Of a DNA stretch of 64,000 bases, positions 36,841 through 45,687 are shown piece after piece. The translations under genes and the position numbers were made by a program. Below the pieces are notes generated by a model. That model searched no databases, was not told where the DNA came from, and saw only the letters and a program-made list of their open reading frames with translations. Where the stretch lies: contig JASJBI010000024.1 in assembly GCA_030066595.1 (NCBI GenBank), positions 1-64,000 on the forward strand. The letters are read 5' to 3'. How positions within the stretch are numbered: the first letter of the stretch is position 1; every line of letters starts with the position of its first letter. Source of the stretch: Alphaproteobacteria bacterium. GTDB lineage: Bacteria > Pseudomonadota > Alphaproteobacteria > JAJFFI01.

Positions 36841-38379
36841 ATGTTTGCAACCGCGCTCGACAGGAACTGGCGGGCGATCAGCTCCCCGCGCGGCTTCGTC
36901 CTGTTCATCGCCGGCTTCATCACGCTCGTCCTCGTGCTGCGCTATGCCCTGTTTCCGGGCGCCTCCAGCGACGACGCCGAAATGCTGGTGCTGGCGCAGA
37001 GCTTCGAGGGCCTCTACAAGCCGGGTCAGCCGCCGCTGCTGAACTGGATCCTCGCCACGGTCTTCGCCGCTGTCGGGCCGAGCCTTGGGGTTCTGGTGTT
37101 GGTCAAGGCGCTGATCGTGCTGGCCACCTATCTGTTCCTGTATGGTTCCGCCCGGATCCTGTTGGCCGACCCGCGCCGCGCGGCCCTGGCGGCCGCCTCG
37201 CCACTCTTGATTTACCTCGTGGCCTGGGACGGGCTGTTCAACTACAGCCACACCGTCTCCATGACCGCGGTGGCGTCGGCGACTTTGTGGGCGATGCTGC
37301 GTTTGCGCCGGCGGGGCGGTCTCGCCGAATACCTGCTGCTCGGCCTGCTGCTCGGCCTCGGCGTGCAGACCAAGTACAACTTCGCCATCTTTGCCGCGGG
37401 CTTGCTGGCAGCGGGCTTCGCTGATGGTGTCCTGCGCCAAAGGCTCGCCAAGCCCGGATCCCTGCTCTCGGTCCTGGCCGCGAGCCTCCTCGCCGCGCCG
37501 CATTTCCTTTGGCTCTTTGTGAACCGGGAGGCTGTCACCCAGGCCTTCGACGCGGCCTTTCGCGATACCGGCGACAGCAGTTGGCTCGGCGGCGTGCTCT
37601 CGGGCCTCGGCGCGCTGGGCGACGGCGTCATAGGCTTCCTGCTGCCGCTGCCGATCATCCTGATCGCCCTGTTTCCCCAAGTGCTGCGGCCGGTACGCGG
37701 GGTCGAATCCGAGCGGCGCTGGGCCGATCGTTTCCTGCTGATACATATGGCGGTCATGCTGGCGATGCTGATCGGATCGGTCTTGTTCGGCGGTGTCAGT
37801 CACTTTCGCAATCACTATTTCTTTGTCTTCATCGTCTTCCCGCTCTGGTTCTTCGCCCGACTCGAGCTGGTCGCAGTTAAGGAGATCGCTTGCAAGCGCT
37901 ATGCCGCGGTTCTGTCGATCTGCGCTCTCGGCATCGCGCTCGGCGTGGTCGGCAAGTTCTTCGCCGAGCCGCATGGTTGCAAGCGCTGCTATCTGCACAT
38001 TCCCTACCCGGAGGTGGCGGCGCAGATCCGAGAGGCCGGGTTCTCGCACGGCACGGTGATCATGCGCGGCCAGTTCGTGCAGATCGGCGGCAACCTGTGG
38101 ATCGAGTTTCCCGAGGCCCGAATCATCACGCAGAAGTTCCGCTATTCCTATGTGCCGCCATTGCGCCGAGGGGACGGCCAATGCCTGTTCGTCTGGACCG
38201 AGAAGGTGCCGCCGGACGATGTTCAGAACCTGAAGACCTACGCGAGAGTGGAACATGGCGTGGTCGTGCCTGCCGACGCACCGGTGCGGGAGGCTTCGGC
38301 CCCGTTTCGCATGGCGCCGGACCGGATCTACCGGCTGTTCTATATCCTGCTGCCGGAGGGCAGCGGCACCTGCCGCTAG
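36841..38379 (+). CDS. glycosyltransferase family 39-like (ArnT/PMT superfamily) membrane protein
   Basis: SSDDAEMLVLAQSFEGLYKPGQPPLLNWI catalytic-loop pattern and about 10 TM segments. Confidence 0.75.
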   Translation: MFATALDRNWRAISSPRGFVLFIAGFITLVLVLRYALFPGASSDDAEMLVLAQSFEGLYKPGQPPLLNWILATVFAAVGPSLGVLVLVKALIVLATYLFLYGSARILLADPRRAALAAASPLLIYLVAWDGLFNYSHTVSMTAVASATLWAMLRLRRRGGLAEYLLLGLLLGLGVQTKYNFAIFAAGLLAAGFADGVLRQRLAKPGSLLSVLAASLLAAPHFLWLFVNREAVTQAFDAAFRDTGDSSWLGGVLSGLGALGDGVIGFLLPLPIILIALFPQVLRPVRGVESERRWADRFLLIHMAVMLAMLIGSVLFGGVSHFRNHYFFVFIVFPLWFFARLELVAVKEIACKRYAAVLSICALGIALGVVGKFFAEPHGCKRCYLHIPYPEVAAQIREAGFSHGTVIMRGQFVQIGGNLWIEFPEARIITQKFRYSYVPPLRRGDGQCLFVWTEKVPPDDVQNLKTYARVEHGVVVPADAPVREASAPFRMAPDRIYRLFYILLPEGSGTCR

Positions 38380-38495
38380 TCACGCTCGCGCCGGTTCGGC
38401 GAGACGAATTGTCGCTCTGTCCCGCGGCCGCGAGTGTACTTAACTCAGGGGTTGGTCCTATTCTGAGGGCTGCCGAAAGTTAGCAGGAGCACGGA

Positions 38496-39872
38496 ATGGA
38501 CTTTGATACGCTGCTTCTGTCGCGCATCCAGTTCGCCTTCACGGTGGGCTTTCACATCCTGTTTCCGACCCTGACCATCGGGTTGGCGAGCTTTCTCGTC
38601 GTCCTCGAGGCGCGCTGGCTCATGAGCGGCAAGCGTCGGCGCGTCTTCATGCAGCTCTACGAATTCTGGGTCAAGATCTTCGCACTGGCGTTCGGCATGG
38701 GCGTGGTCTCGGGGGTGGTGCTGTCTTACGAATTCGGCACCAATTTCAGCCGTTTCTCCGAGATCACCGGCAACGTGCTGGGCCCGCTCTTGAGCTACGA
38801 GGTGTTGACCGCGTTTTTTCTGGAGGCGGGCTTCCTGGGCATCATGCTGTTCGGCCGCAAGCGGGTCGGCGCCCGGCTGCACTTCTTCGCGACCCTCATG
38901 GTCGCCATCGGCACGATCATCTCGTCCTTCTGGATCCTCTCCGCGAACTCCTGGATGCACACGCCGGCAGGATATGCGGTCGTCGACGGCCGTTTCGTGG
39001 TCACCGACTGGCTCGCCGTCGTCTTCAACCCGTCCTTTCCCTATCGCCTGGTGCATATGCTGTTGGCGAGCTATCTGGCGGCAGGCTTCGTGGTCGCCGC
39101 GGTCTCGGCCTGGTACCTGCTGCGCCGGCGGCACGAGAACTTCGCGCGCAACGGCTTCAGCATGGCCATGTGGCTGATCCTCGTCCTCGCGCCGCTGCAG
39201 ATCCTGGTTGGCGACCTGCACGGGCTCAACGCCCAGCGGCATCAACCGATCAAGGTTGCCGCCATGGAGGGCCTGTGGGAGACGCGCACCCGCGCGCCGC
39301 TGGTGCTGTTCGCCTGGCCGGATGTGCAGGAACAGCGCAATCGCTTCGCCGTCGAGATCCCGGGCGGAGCCAGCCTGATCCTGAAGCATGATCTGGACGG
39401 CACGGTGCTCGGTCTCGACCAGGTGCCGCCCGAGGACTGGCCGAACGTGCCGCTGGTCTTTTTCTCGTTCCGGATCATGGTCGGGATCGGCCTGTTCCTG
39501 GCGCTGATCGCGGTCTGGTCCGCCGTGGCGCGCGCGCGCGGCGGTTTCTACAAGGACCGTTGGCTGATGCGTGGCACCATGCTGGCGGCGCCGCTGACCT
39601 TCGTCGCCACGCTGGCCGGCTGGGTCGTGGCCGAGACCGGGCGGCAGCCCTGGACGGTGCAGGGCCTGCTGCGGACCAGCGAATCGGTCTCGCCGATCGC
39701 CCCGGAAGCGGTCATGACCACGCTGGTCGCCTTTGTCTTGGTCTATGGCGTGCTCTTCGTCCTGTTCCTGGTCTATCTGCTGCGGATGGTCCGCAAGGGG
39801 CCCGACGAGGTGGCGGAGGCTGCCGAGGCCCCCCGCGCCCGCATCGGCGCGATCGTCCAGCCGGCGGAGTAG
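38496..39872 (+). CDS. cydA: cytochrome bd-type quinol oxidase subunit I (short Q-loop)
   Basis: LLSRIQFAFTVGFHILFPTLTIGLASFLV; GDLHGLNAQRHQPIKVAAMEGLWET. Confidence 0.92.
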   Translation: MDFDTLLLSRIQFAFTVGFHILFPTLTIGLASFLVVLEARWLMSGKRRRVFMQLYEFWVKIFALAFGMGVVSGVVLSYEFGTNFSRFSEITGNVLGPLLSYEVLTAFFLEAGFLGIMLFGRKRVGARLHFFATLMVAIGTIISSFWILSANSWMHTPAGYAVVDGRFVVTDWLAVVFNPSFPYRLVHMLLASYLAAGFVVAAVSAWYLLRRRHENFARNGFSMAMWLILVLAPLQILVGDLHGLNAQRHQPIKVAAMEGLWETRTRAPLVLFAWPDVQEQRNRFAVEIPGGASLILKHDLDGTVLGLDQVPPEDWPNVPLVFFSFRIMVGIGLFLALIAVWSAVARARGGFYKDRWLMRGTMLAAPLTFVATLAGWVVAETGRQPWTVQGLLRTSESVSPIAPEAVMTTLVAFVLVYGVLFVLFLVYLLRMVRKGPDEVAEAAEAPRARIGAIVQPAE

Positions 39873-39883
39873 GGGAGCCAGCC

Positions 39884-40912
39884 ATGCCCATCGTCCTCGA
39901 CTTGACGCTGATCTGGGCCGGGATCATCGCCTTCGGGATCATTATGTATGTGTTGTTGGACGGCTTCGATCTGGGCATCGGCATCCTGTTCCCCTGGGTC
40001 GCCGACGACGTCGACCGGGACGTCATGATGAACAGCGTCGCGCCCGTCTGGGACGGCAACGAGACCTGGCTGGTGCTCGGCGGTGCGGCCTTGTTCGGGG
40101 CCTTTCCCCTGGCCTACAGCGTGCTGCTGCCGGCGCTCTACCTGCCGCTGATGCTGATGCTGTTCGCCTTGATCTTGCGCGGCGTGTCCTTCGAGTTCCG
40201 CTTCAAGGCCGAGGGCCGCGGCCGGGCGATGTGGAGCGCCGCATTCGCGCTGGGCTCGACGATCGCCGCCTTTGCCCAGGGCGCTACGCTGGGCGCCTTC
40301 GTCCAAGGCGTCCGGGTCGAGGCCGAGCCCGGCACGGCACCGGCCTTCGCGGGCGGTGCCTTCGACTGGTTCAGCCTGTTCAGCGCCGCCACAGGATTCG
40401 CGGTGGTCTTCGGCTACGCGCTCCTGGGCGCGAGCTGGCTGATCATCAAGACCGAAGGTCAGCTGCAGGAGTGGAGCCGGGCGATTGCCGGGCGCCTGCT
40501 CTACGTGGTGCTGTTCTTCATGCTGCTGGTGAGCGTCGCCACTCCGTATCTCGAGCCCGCGATCGCTGAGCGCTGGTTCAGCCTACCGAACTTCTACTAT
40601 CTGTCGCCGGTGCCTCTCTTGACCGCGGGGTTTGCGGCGGGCCTGTGGTGGGCCCTCAAGCGCGGGCGCGAGGTGCTGCCCTTCGTCTGCAGCGTCGGGC
40701 TGTTCCTGCTCGGCTTCGCCGGCCTCGCGGTGAGTGTCCTGCCCTATGTGGTGCCGCGCAGCCTGACCATCTGGGAGGCCGCGGCCCCGCCCGAATCCCA
40801 GATCTTCCTGCTGGTGGGCGTCCTGGTGCTGATCCCGGTGATCCTCGGCTACACCACCTATGCCTATGGCGTGTTCCGCGGCAAGGTGCGAGCCGAGGAC
40901 GGCTATCACTGA
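39884..40912 (+). CDS. cydB: cytochrome bd-type quinol oxidase subunit II
   Basis: MYVLLDGFDLGIGILFPW; PVWDGNETWLVLGG; SFEFRFKAE. Confidence 0.92.
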   Translation: MPIVLDLTLIWAGIIAFGIIMYVLLDGFDLGIGILFPWVADDVDRDVMMNSVAPVWDGNETWLVLGGAALFGAFPLAYSVLLPALYLPLMLMLFALILRGVSFEFRFKAEGRGRAMWSAAFALGSTIAAFAQGATLGAFVQGVRVEAEPGTAPAFAGGAFDWFSLFSAATGFAVVFGYALLGASWLIIKTEGQLQEWSRAIAGRLLYVVLFFMLLVSVATPYLEPAIAERWFSLPNFYYLSPVPLLTAGFAAGLWWALKRGREVLPFVCSVGLFLLGFAGLAVSVLPYVVPRSLTIWEAAAPPESQIFLLVGVLVLIPVILGYTTYAYGVFRGKVRAEDGYH

Positions 40913-40913
40913 G

Positions 40914-41024
40914 ATGCCTATGCCCGGGCGCTATCGTCGCGTCGCCTGGTTCCTGGCGCTCTATCTGGCCGCGCTCTTGACCGTGGCCGCGGTCACCTAC
41001 GGACTGCGCGCGCTGCTGTTCTAA
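40914..41024 (+). CDS. DUF2474-like small TM peptide of the bd oxidase operon
   Basis: MPMPGRYRRVAWFLALYLAALLTVAAVTYGLRALLF, directly after cydB; missed by the ORF track. Confidence 0.7.
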   Translation: MPMPGRYRRVAWFLALYLAALLTVAAVTYGLRALLF

Positions 41025-41039
41025 GCGGCCTGGGCCGCG
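40926..41039. repeat. left copy of ~115-bp direct repeat (covers the DUF2474-like gene and a GCGGCC-TG-GGCCGC palindrome)
   Basis: Matches 42092-42210; 78/90 identical in the aligned coding part plus 15 identical nt after the stop. Confidence 0.8.
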
Positions 41040-41249
41040 CGGTCATCGAAGCCAAGGCGGCCGCAGAGCCAACCTAACTCTGACTCACTCCCGCGCTGAC
41101 GAATGTTCGGCGGCAGCCGCTGCCGACCGACAAGAGAACACAGGCGAGCCGGAAGCGGTGGCGCAATCGGGCAAGCACGAGAGCATAGGTCGGTAGTACA
41201 TGCCCTGTGCATGGGATTGTGCTCACCTTGGTCGTTCAAGGTATGACAA

Positions 41250-42017
41250 ATGCCAGATAGCGGCGTGCAGCAACCATTGTCGCCTGCGCCGGACGCGCCA
41301 AGCTGGCTCACGGTCTGGCTGCCCGTACTCATTTTCATCGCCGTTTATGCGCTGCGGTTGCTCGACCGAGACAACACTTTGGTGTCGTTATGGATCGACA
41401 GCGAGTACGGCGCCGTCGAGAACGGAACCGTGTTACTGCTTCTCATTGCGGTCGCTTTCCTGTTGCCGGCCTACGTCAATCGGAAGCGCCTGCCGCATCG
41501 CGCACTGGGCTGGTGGCTGCTCGCCTGCATTATCGGCTGCCTGTTCTTTGCCGGTGAAGAAGCGAGCTGGGGGCAGCATTGGTTCGGCTGGGAAAGCCCC
41601 GAATTCTTTCGCGACCACAACCGACACGGCGAGACAAACTTGCACAACATCGGCTTGCAGACGACAAGCCGAATTCCGAAGTTCATCCTCTCTGCCGGTA
41701 TCGTTGCGCTCGGCCTGATCGTGCCATTAATCCAAAGGCGGCGGCGCATTGCGTTCGATCCGGTCACAAACAGGCTCTATTGGTTTCTGCCGACAAGCGC
41801 GGGGATGGTCTGGGTTGTCTTTCTCATCATCACCAGGCTGATCGAGCGCGCCAAGACCTGGTCCGAGATTGACAGTCTCGCCTTCGCGCTGAACCTCAAA
41901 GAAGTCAACGAGTTGTTTCTGGCCGGGTTTATCCTGGTCTACTCCGTGTCCCTGTGGCGGCGTCTGCGTCACTTCCAACCGGCCTTGCAGGGACCTCTGG
42001 CCGCGGCCACAACCTGA
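41250..42017 (+). CDS. uncharacterised polytopic membrane protein
   Basis: 255 aa; motif CLFFAGEEASWGQHWFGWESPEFFRDHNRHGETNLHN. Confidence 0.7.
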   Translation: MPDSGVQQPLSPAPDAPSWLTVWLPVLIFIAVYALRLLDRDNTLVSLWIDSEYGAVENGTVLLLLIAVAFLLPAYVNRKRLPHRALGWWLLACIIGCLFFAGEEASWGQHWFGWESPEFFRDHNRHGETNLHNIGLQTTSRIPKFILSAGIVALGLIVPLIQRRRRIAFDPVTNRLYWFLPTSAGMVWVVFLIITRLIERAKTWSEIDSLAFALNLKEVNELFLAGFILVYSVSLWRRLRHFQPALQGPLAAATT

Positions 42018-42091
42018 TCAGCGGCAGTCGCCGAGGCCTTCCGTCGGCACGATGAAGTCAAGGCGGAAGCGGCGGTCGGCACCATGATCAG

Positions 42092-42195
42092 GGGCGCTAT
42101 GGTCCCGGCGCGTCGCTTGGTTTTTGGCGCTCTATCCGGCCGCGCGCTTGGCCGAGGCCGCGGTCGCCCACGGACTGCGCGCGCTGATGCTCTAA
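42092..42195 (+). pseudogene. decayed second copy of the DUF2474-like gene
   Basis: Frame ending at TAA 42193-42195 reads WSRRVAWFLALYPAARLAEAAVAHGLRALML*; no ATG start, charged residues in the TM helix. Confidence 0.7.
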
Positions 42196-42210
42196 GCGGC
42201 CTGGGCCGCG
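42092..42210. repeat. right copy of ~115-bp direct repeat
   Basis: See 40926-41039; its 3' end overlaps the 3' end of the convergent permease gene. Confidence 0.8.
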
Positions 42211-42905
42211 GTGCGCTTTTCGATCTGTTCCCGGTCCTGAAGATGCCGGTTCAGATGGCGCTCGATCATCCGGAACACGCGGGTCAGCACGAAGGTCATG
42301 ACGAAGTACAGGATCGCCGCATAGAGGAAGAGATCGAGCGAGTAGCTGCGCGAAAACACCGTGCGTGTCACGCCCATGAGGTCGAGCACGGTGATGGTGC
42401 TGACCAGCGCGCTGCCCTTGAGCAGCAGGATGACTTCGTTGCCGTAGGCCGGCCAGGCGATGCGGAACGCCTTGGGCAGGATGATCCGGCGGTACATAAG
42501 GGCCTGGGACATGCCGGCCGCCCGGGCGGCTTCGACCTCGCCATGGGGTACGCCCATGATGCCGCCGCGCAGGATCTCGGCGACATAGGCCGAGGTGTTG
42601 AGCGTGAGGCCGATCATGCCGCACCAGTACTCGTCCCGCAGGATCGGCCAGAAGACGCTCTCGCGCACCGCCTCGAACTGGCCGAGGCCGAAATAGACCA
42701 GATAGAGCTGCACCAGCAACGGCGTTCCGCGCAGGATGTAGATGTAGACATAAGCGCCGCCCGCCAGCAGCGGATTGCGCGAGACCCGGGCCAGCGCCAT
42801 CGGCACCGCGATCGCCAGGCCGATGATCGACGAGGTGACCAGCAGCTGGATCGTGATGATCGTGCCGTCGATGAACCGGTCGCTGTACTGGATCAGGTAT
42901 TCCAT
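42192..42905 (-). CDS. polar amino-acid (Arg/Lys/Orn-type) ABC transporter permease, HisM-like
   Basis: LRGTPLLVQLYLVYFG; EILRGGIMGVPHGEVEAARAAGMS. Confidence 0.87.
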   Translation of the reverse strand: MEYLIQYSDRFIDGTIITIQLLVTSSIIGLAIAVPMALARVSRNPLLAGGAYVYIYILRGTPLLVQLYLVYFGLGQFEAVRESVFWPILRDEYWCGMIGLTLNTSAYVAEILRGGIMGVPHGEVEAARAAGMSQALMYRRIILPKAFRIAWPAYGNEVILLLKGSALVSTITVLDLMGVTRTVFSRSYSLDLFLYAAILYFVMTFVLTRVFRMIERHLNRHLQDREQIEKRTAAQAA

Positions 42906-42906
42906 C

Positions 42907-43620
42907 TCAGGCCGTCCTCACGCCGCGGCTGACGTGTTTTTCCAGGCGTTGCCGGAACACGTCGGAGACGATGGTCAGCACCAGATAGATCGCGGTGGCG
43001 TAAAGAAAGCAGGTAAAGGGCTCCTGCGACCGTTCGGCCGCGACCTTGGACCAGCGCAGGGTCTCGTCCAGCGCGATCACGGATACAAGCGAGGTATCCT
43101 TGAGCAGCACCATCCAGAGATTGCCCAGACCGGGTAGGGCGAACCGCCACATCTGCGGCATGCGGATGCGGAAGAACACCTGCTGCTTGGACATGCCGCA
43201 GGCGAACCCGGCCTCGATCTGCCCTTTGGGCACGGCCAGGAACGCGCCGCGAAAGACCTCGCCACCATAGGCGCCGAAGATCAGCCCGAGGGCGAACGCG
43301 CCAGCGATGAACTTATTGATCGGGACTTCCTCCTGATAGTCGAAGACCGAACGGGCGATCTCCTCGAGCAGGATTCCCGATCCGTAGAAGATGATCATGA
43401 CGACCAGGAACTCCGGGATACCCCGGATGATCGTCGTGTAGACGTCGGCGATGAGATTGAGGGCCCGCGAGCGCGAGAGCGCCATCGACGCGTTCAGCAG
43501 TCCCAGCAGCAGCCCCCACAGGAGAGAGGCGAGCGCCACCCCGAAGGTCAGCGGCGCACCCAGAAACAGGATCTCGTCGCCGAACCCCGCGTCGCCGAAG
43601 CTCAGGACCTCAGGCCACAT
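42907..43620 (-). CDS. polar amino-acid ABC transporter permease, HisQ-like
   Basis: YTTIIRGIPEFLVVMIIFYG; GEVFRGAFLAVPKGQIEAGFACGMSK. Confidence 0.87.
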   Translation of the reverse strand: MWPEVLSFGDAGFGDEILFLGAPLTFGVALASLLWGLLLGLLNASMALSRSRALNLIADVYTTIIRGIPEFLVVMIIFYGSGILLEEIARSVFDYQEEVPINKFIAGAFALGLIFGAYGGEVFRGAFLAVPKGQIEAGFACGMSKQQVFFRIRMPQMWRFALPGLGNLWMVLLKDTSLVSVIALDETLRWSKVAAERSQEPFTCFLYATAIYLVLTIVSDVFRQRLEKHVSRGVRTA

Positions 43621-43707
43621 GGCGCTGACTTATCTGTCCCCGGGTGCCGGTGCCCGACCCCGAGGCCCGCGTAGGGCGTCGGGGCCGCGACACCGCTCGA
43701 ACTGCGA

Positions 43708-44457
43708 TCACATGATGTTCCGGCCGAAGTACTTGCTGCTGATCTTCTCGTAGGTGCCGTCCTTGACGATGCCGTCCAGCGCCTTGTTCAGCTTCTCGCG
43801 CAGGGGGTCGCCCTTGCGCACGGCGATGCCGATCTGATCGTTGATGTCGATGCGCTCGCCGACGATTTCGTAGCCGCTGTTGGCTGGATCGTTGATCCAC
43901 TGCAGCGCCGGATAGATATCCGACAGCATGGCGTCCAGACGGCCTGTCTTGAGGTCGCCATAGGCCGCGGTCTGGGTGTCGTAAAGCTTGACCTTGACCA
44001 CATCGGCCATGTTGTCCTCGAGATACTGCGAGCTGATGGTTGCGCGCTGGGCGCCGACCACCTTGCCCTTGAGGCCCGCCTTGTCGGTCTTGAGCCCGCT
44101 GCCCTTCTTGGCCATGTAGGCCAGGAAGTTCGCGTAGTAGGGATTGGTGAAGTCGACCTGCTTCTTGCGCTCGTCCGTGATCGACATGCTGGCTACGATG
44201 GCGTCGTACTTCTTGGCCTTGAGCGCCGGGATGATGCCGTCCCAGTCCTGGGCCACGAAGGTGCACTCGGCGCCCATCTTCGCGCACAGCGCCTTGGCGA
44301 TGTCGACGTCGAACCCGACCAGCTCGCCCTTCTCGTTTTTCTCGTTGAACGGCGGATAGGCGCCTTCGGTGCCGATCCGGACTTTGTCGCCCGCCACGGC
44401 GGTCCCCGCGAACGCGAGCGCGGCCGCGGCAATGATCAGGCCAGTGAGTTTCTTCAC
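43708..44457 (-). CDS. periplasmic Lys/Arg/Orn-type binding protein
   Basis: VRIGTEGAYPPFNEKNEKGELVGFDVDIAKALC; signal peptide MKKLTGLIIAAAALAFAGTAVA (GTG start). Confidence 0.88.
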   Translation of the reverse strand: MKKLTGLIIAAAALAFAGTAVAGDKVRIGTEGAYPPFNEKNEKGELVGFDVDIAKALCAKMGAECTFVAQDWDGIIPALKAKKYDAIVASMSITDERKKQVDFTNPYYANFLAYMAKKGSGLKTDKAGLKGKVVGAQRATISSQYLEDNMADVVKVKLYDTQTAAYGDLKTGRLDAMLSDIYPALQWINDPANSGYEIVGERIDINDQIGIAVRKGDPLREKLNKALDGIVKDGTYEKISSKYFGRNIM

Positions 44458-44533
44458 GGGTAACCCTCCTCTGCTGCTAAGACATTGTTCTTTATCACGC
44501 GTTTCGCGTGTCGTTGCCTGTCTCTTAGACCGT

Positions 44534-45301
44534 TTAGTAGTTGGTGGCAAGGAACTGCCGGCAGCGTTCCGACTTGGGGTTAACGAAGACCTGGTCGGGC
44601 GGTCCGATCTCCTCCACCTTGCCCTGATGCAGGAACACCACCTGGGACGAGACCTCCCGGGCGAAGCCCGTTTCGTGGGTCACGACGATCATGGTGCGGC
44701 CCTCCTCGGCAAGATCCCGCATCACTTTCAGAACCTCGCCGACCAGCTCCGGGTCGAGCGCCGAGGTCGGCTCGTCGAACAGCATCACCTCCGGTTCCAT
44801 GGCCAGCGCCCGGGCGATCGCGGCGCGCTGTTGCTGGCCGCCCGACAGATGGCCCGGATAGAAATCCCGTTTGTCGGCGATGCCGACCTTCTCCAGGATG
44901 CTCTCGCCCAGCTCGATGGCCTCGGCCTTCGGGCGCTTGAGCACGTGGATCGGCGCCTCGGTCACGTTCTCCAGGATGGTCATGTGGGACCAGAGGTTGA
45001 ACTGCTGGAACACCATCGCGAGCTTTGACCGGATCCGCTCGACCTGTTTGCGGTCCTCGGGCACGCGGCTGCCGTTGCGTGCCTCCTTCATGCGGATCAG
45101 CTCGCCGTGCACGTAGACCTTCCCGGAGTCCGGGATCTCGAGCAGGTTGATGCAGCGCAGAAAGGTGCTTTTGCCGGACCCGCTGCTGCCGAGCACGGCA
45201 ATCACATCCTGTTCGTTCGCCGTCAGCGAGATGCCGCGCAGCACCTCGAGCGAGCCAAAACGCTTGTAGACGTCTTCCGCGACCAGTGCCGCCGTGGCCA
45301 T
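44534..45301 (-). CDS. polar amino-acid ABC transporter ATP-binding protein (HisP-like)
   Basis: [18 protein letters not shown] Walker [35 protein letters not shown]. Confidence 0.9.
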   Translation of the reverse strand: MATAALVAEDVYKRFGSLEVLRGISLTANEQDVIAVLGSSGSGKSTFLRCINLLEIPDSGKVYVHGELIRMKEARNGSRVPEDRKQVERIRSKLAMVFQQFNLWSHMTILENVTEAPIHVLKRPKAEAIELGESILEKVGIADKRDFYPGHLSGGQQQRAAIARALAMEPEVMLFDEPTSALDPELVGEVLKVMRDLAEEGRTMIVVTHETGFAREVSSQVVFLHQGKVEEIGPPDQVFVNPKSERCRQFLATNY

Positions 45302-45342
45302 CGCGCACCCCCCGTTTCTTTTGTCTGTTTTGTGACAAGCCT

Positions 45343-45612
45343 AGAGCATGATGTGGTCATATTGAAACAATTCTGTTGCGGTTTGGGGGCGGCAGTCCGC
45401 CAGGCGCCGTCCGTGGCGCGATGCCGAAGCATCGGGCAAGGGCGGCAACGCCTCGGATGCCCGCCCAAACGCAACCCGAATGGGCCGGGGCCTTTTTCGC
45501 CATGACGTCGTCAAACGCCTTGACCGTATGACGGATACGCTCTGCGGCGCCTTCCTAGTCATGGCGAAAAATGCCTCCGGCAGAATGGTTCAATATGACC
45601 ACATCATGCTCT
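45343..45612. repeat. nested palindromic intergenic element (~270 bp)
   Basis: Outer arms 45343-45375 / 45581-45612 (AGAGCATGATGTGGTCATATTGAA..); inner arms 45489-45506 / 45558-45575 (GGCCTTTTTCGCCATGAC / GTCATGGCGAAAAATGCC). Confidence 0.75.
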
Positions 45613-45687
45613 GGACGCGATCCCGTCAGGGCGCAAAGGCTTTCCGGGCGGTCGGGCGTGGGTGGGCGGTGAGGCTCCAGGCGCCGG

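Noticed and set aside
39902-39915. TTGACGCTGATCTG near-match to an FNR box
   Set aside because: Inside cydB coding sequence just after the start codon and with a broken right half-site; likely coincidental.
41025-42210. Repeat-bracketed segment as a transposon or integron
   Set aside because: No transposase/integrase ORF or terminal inverted repeats seen; kept only as a repeat/insertion observation.
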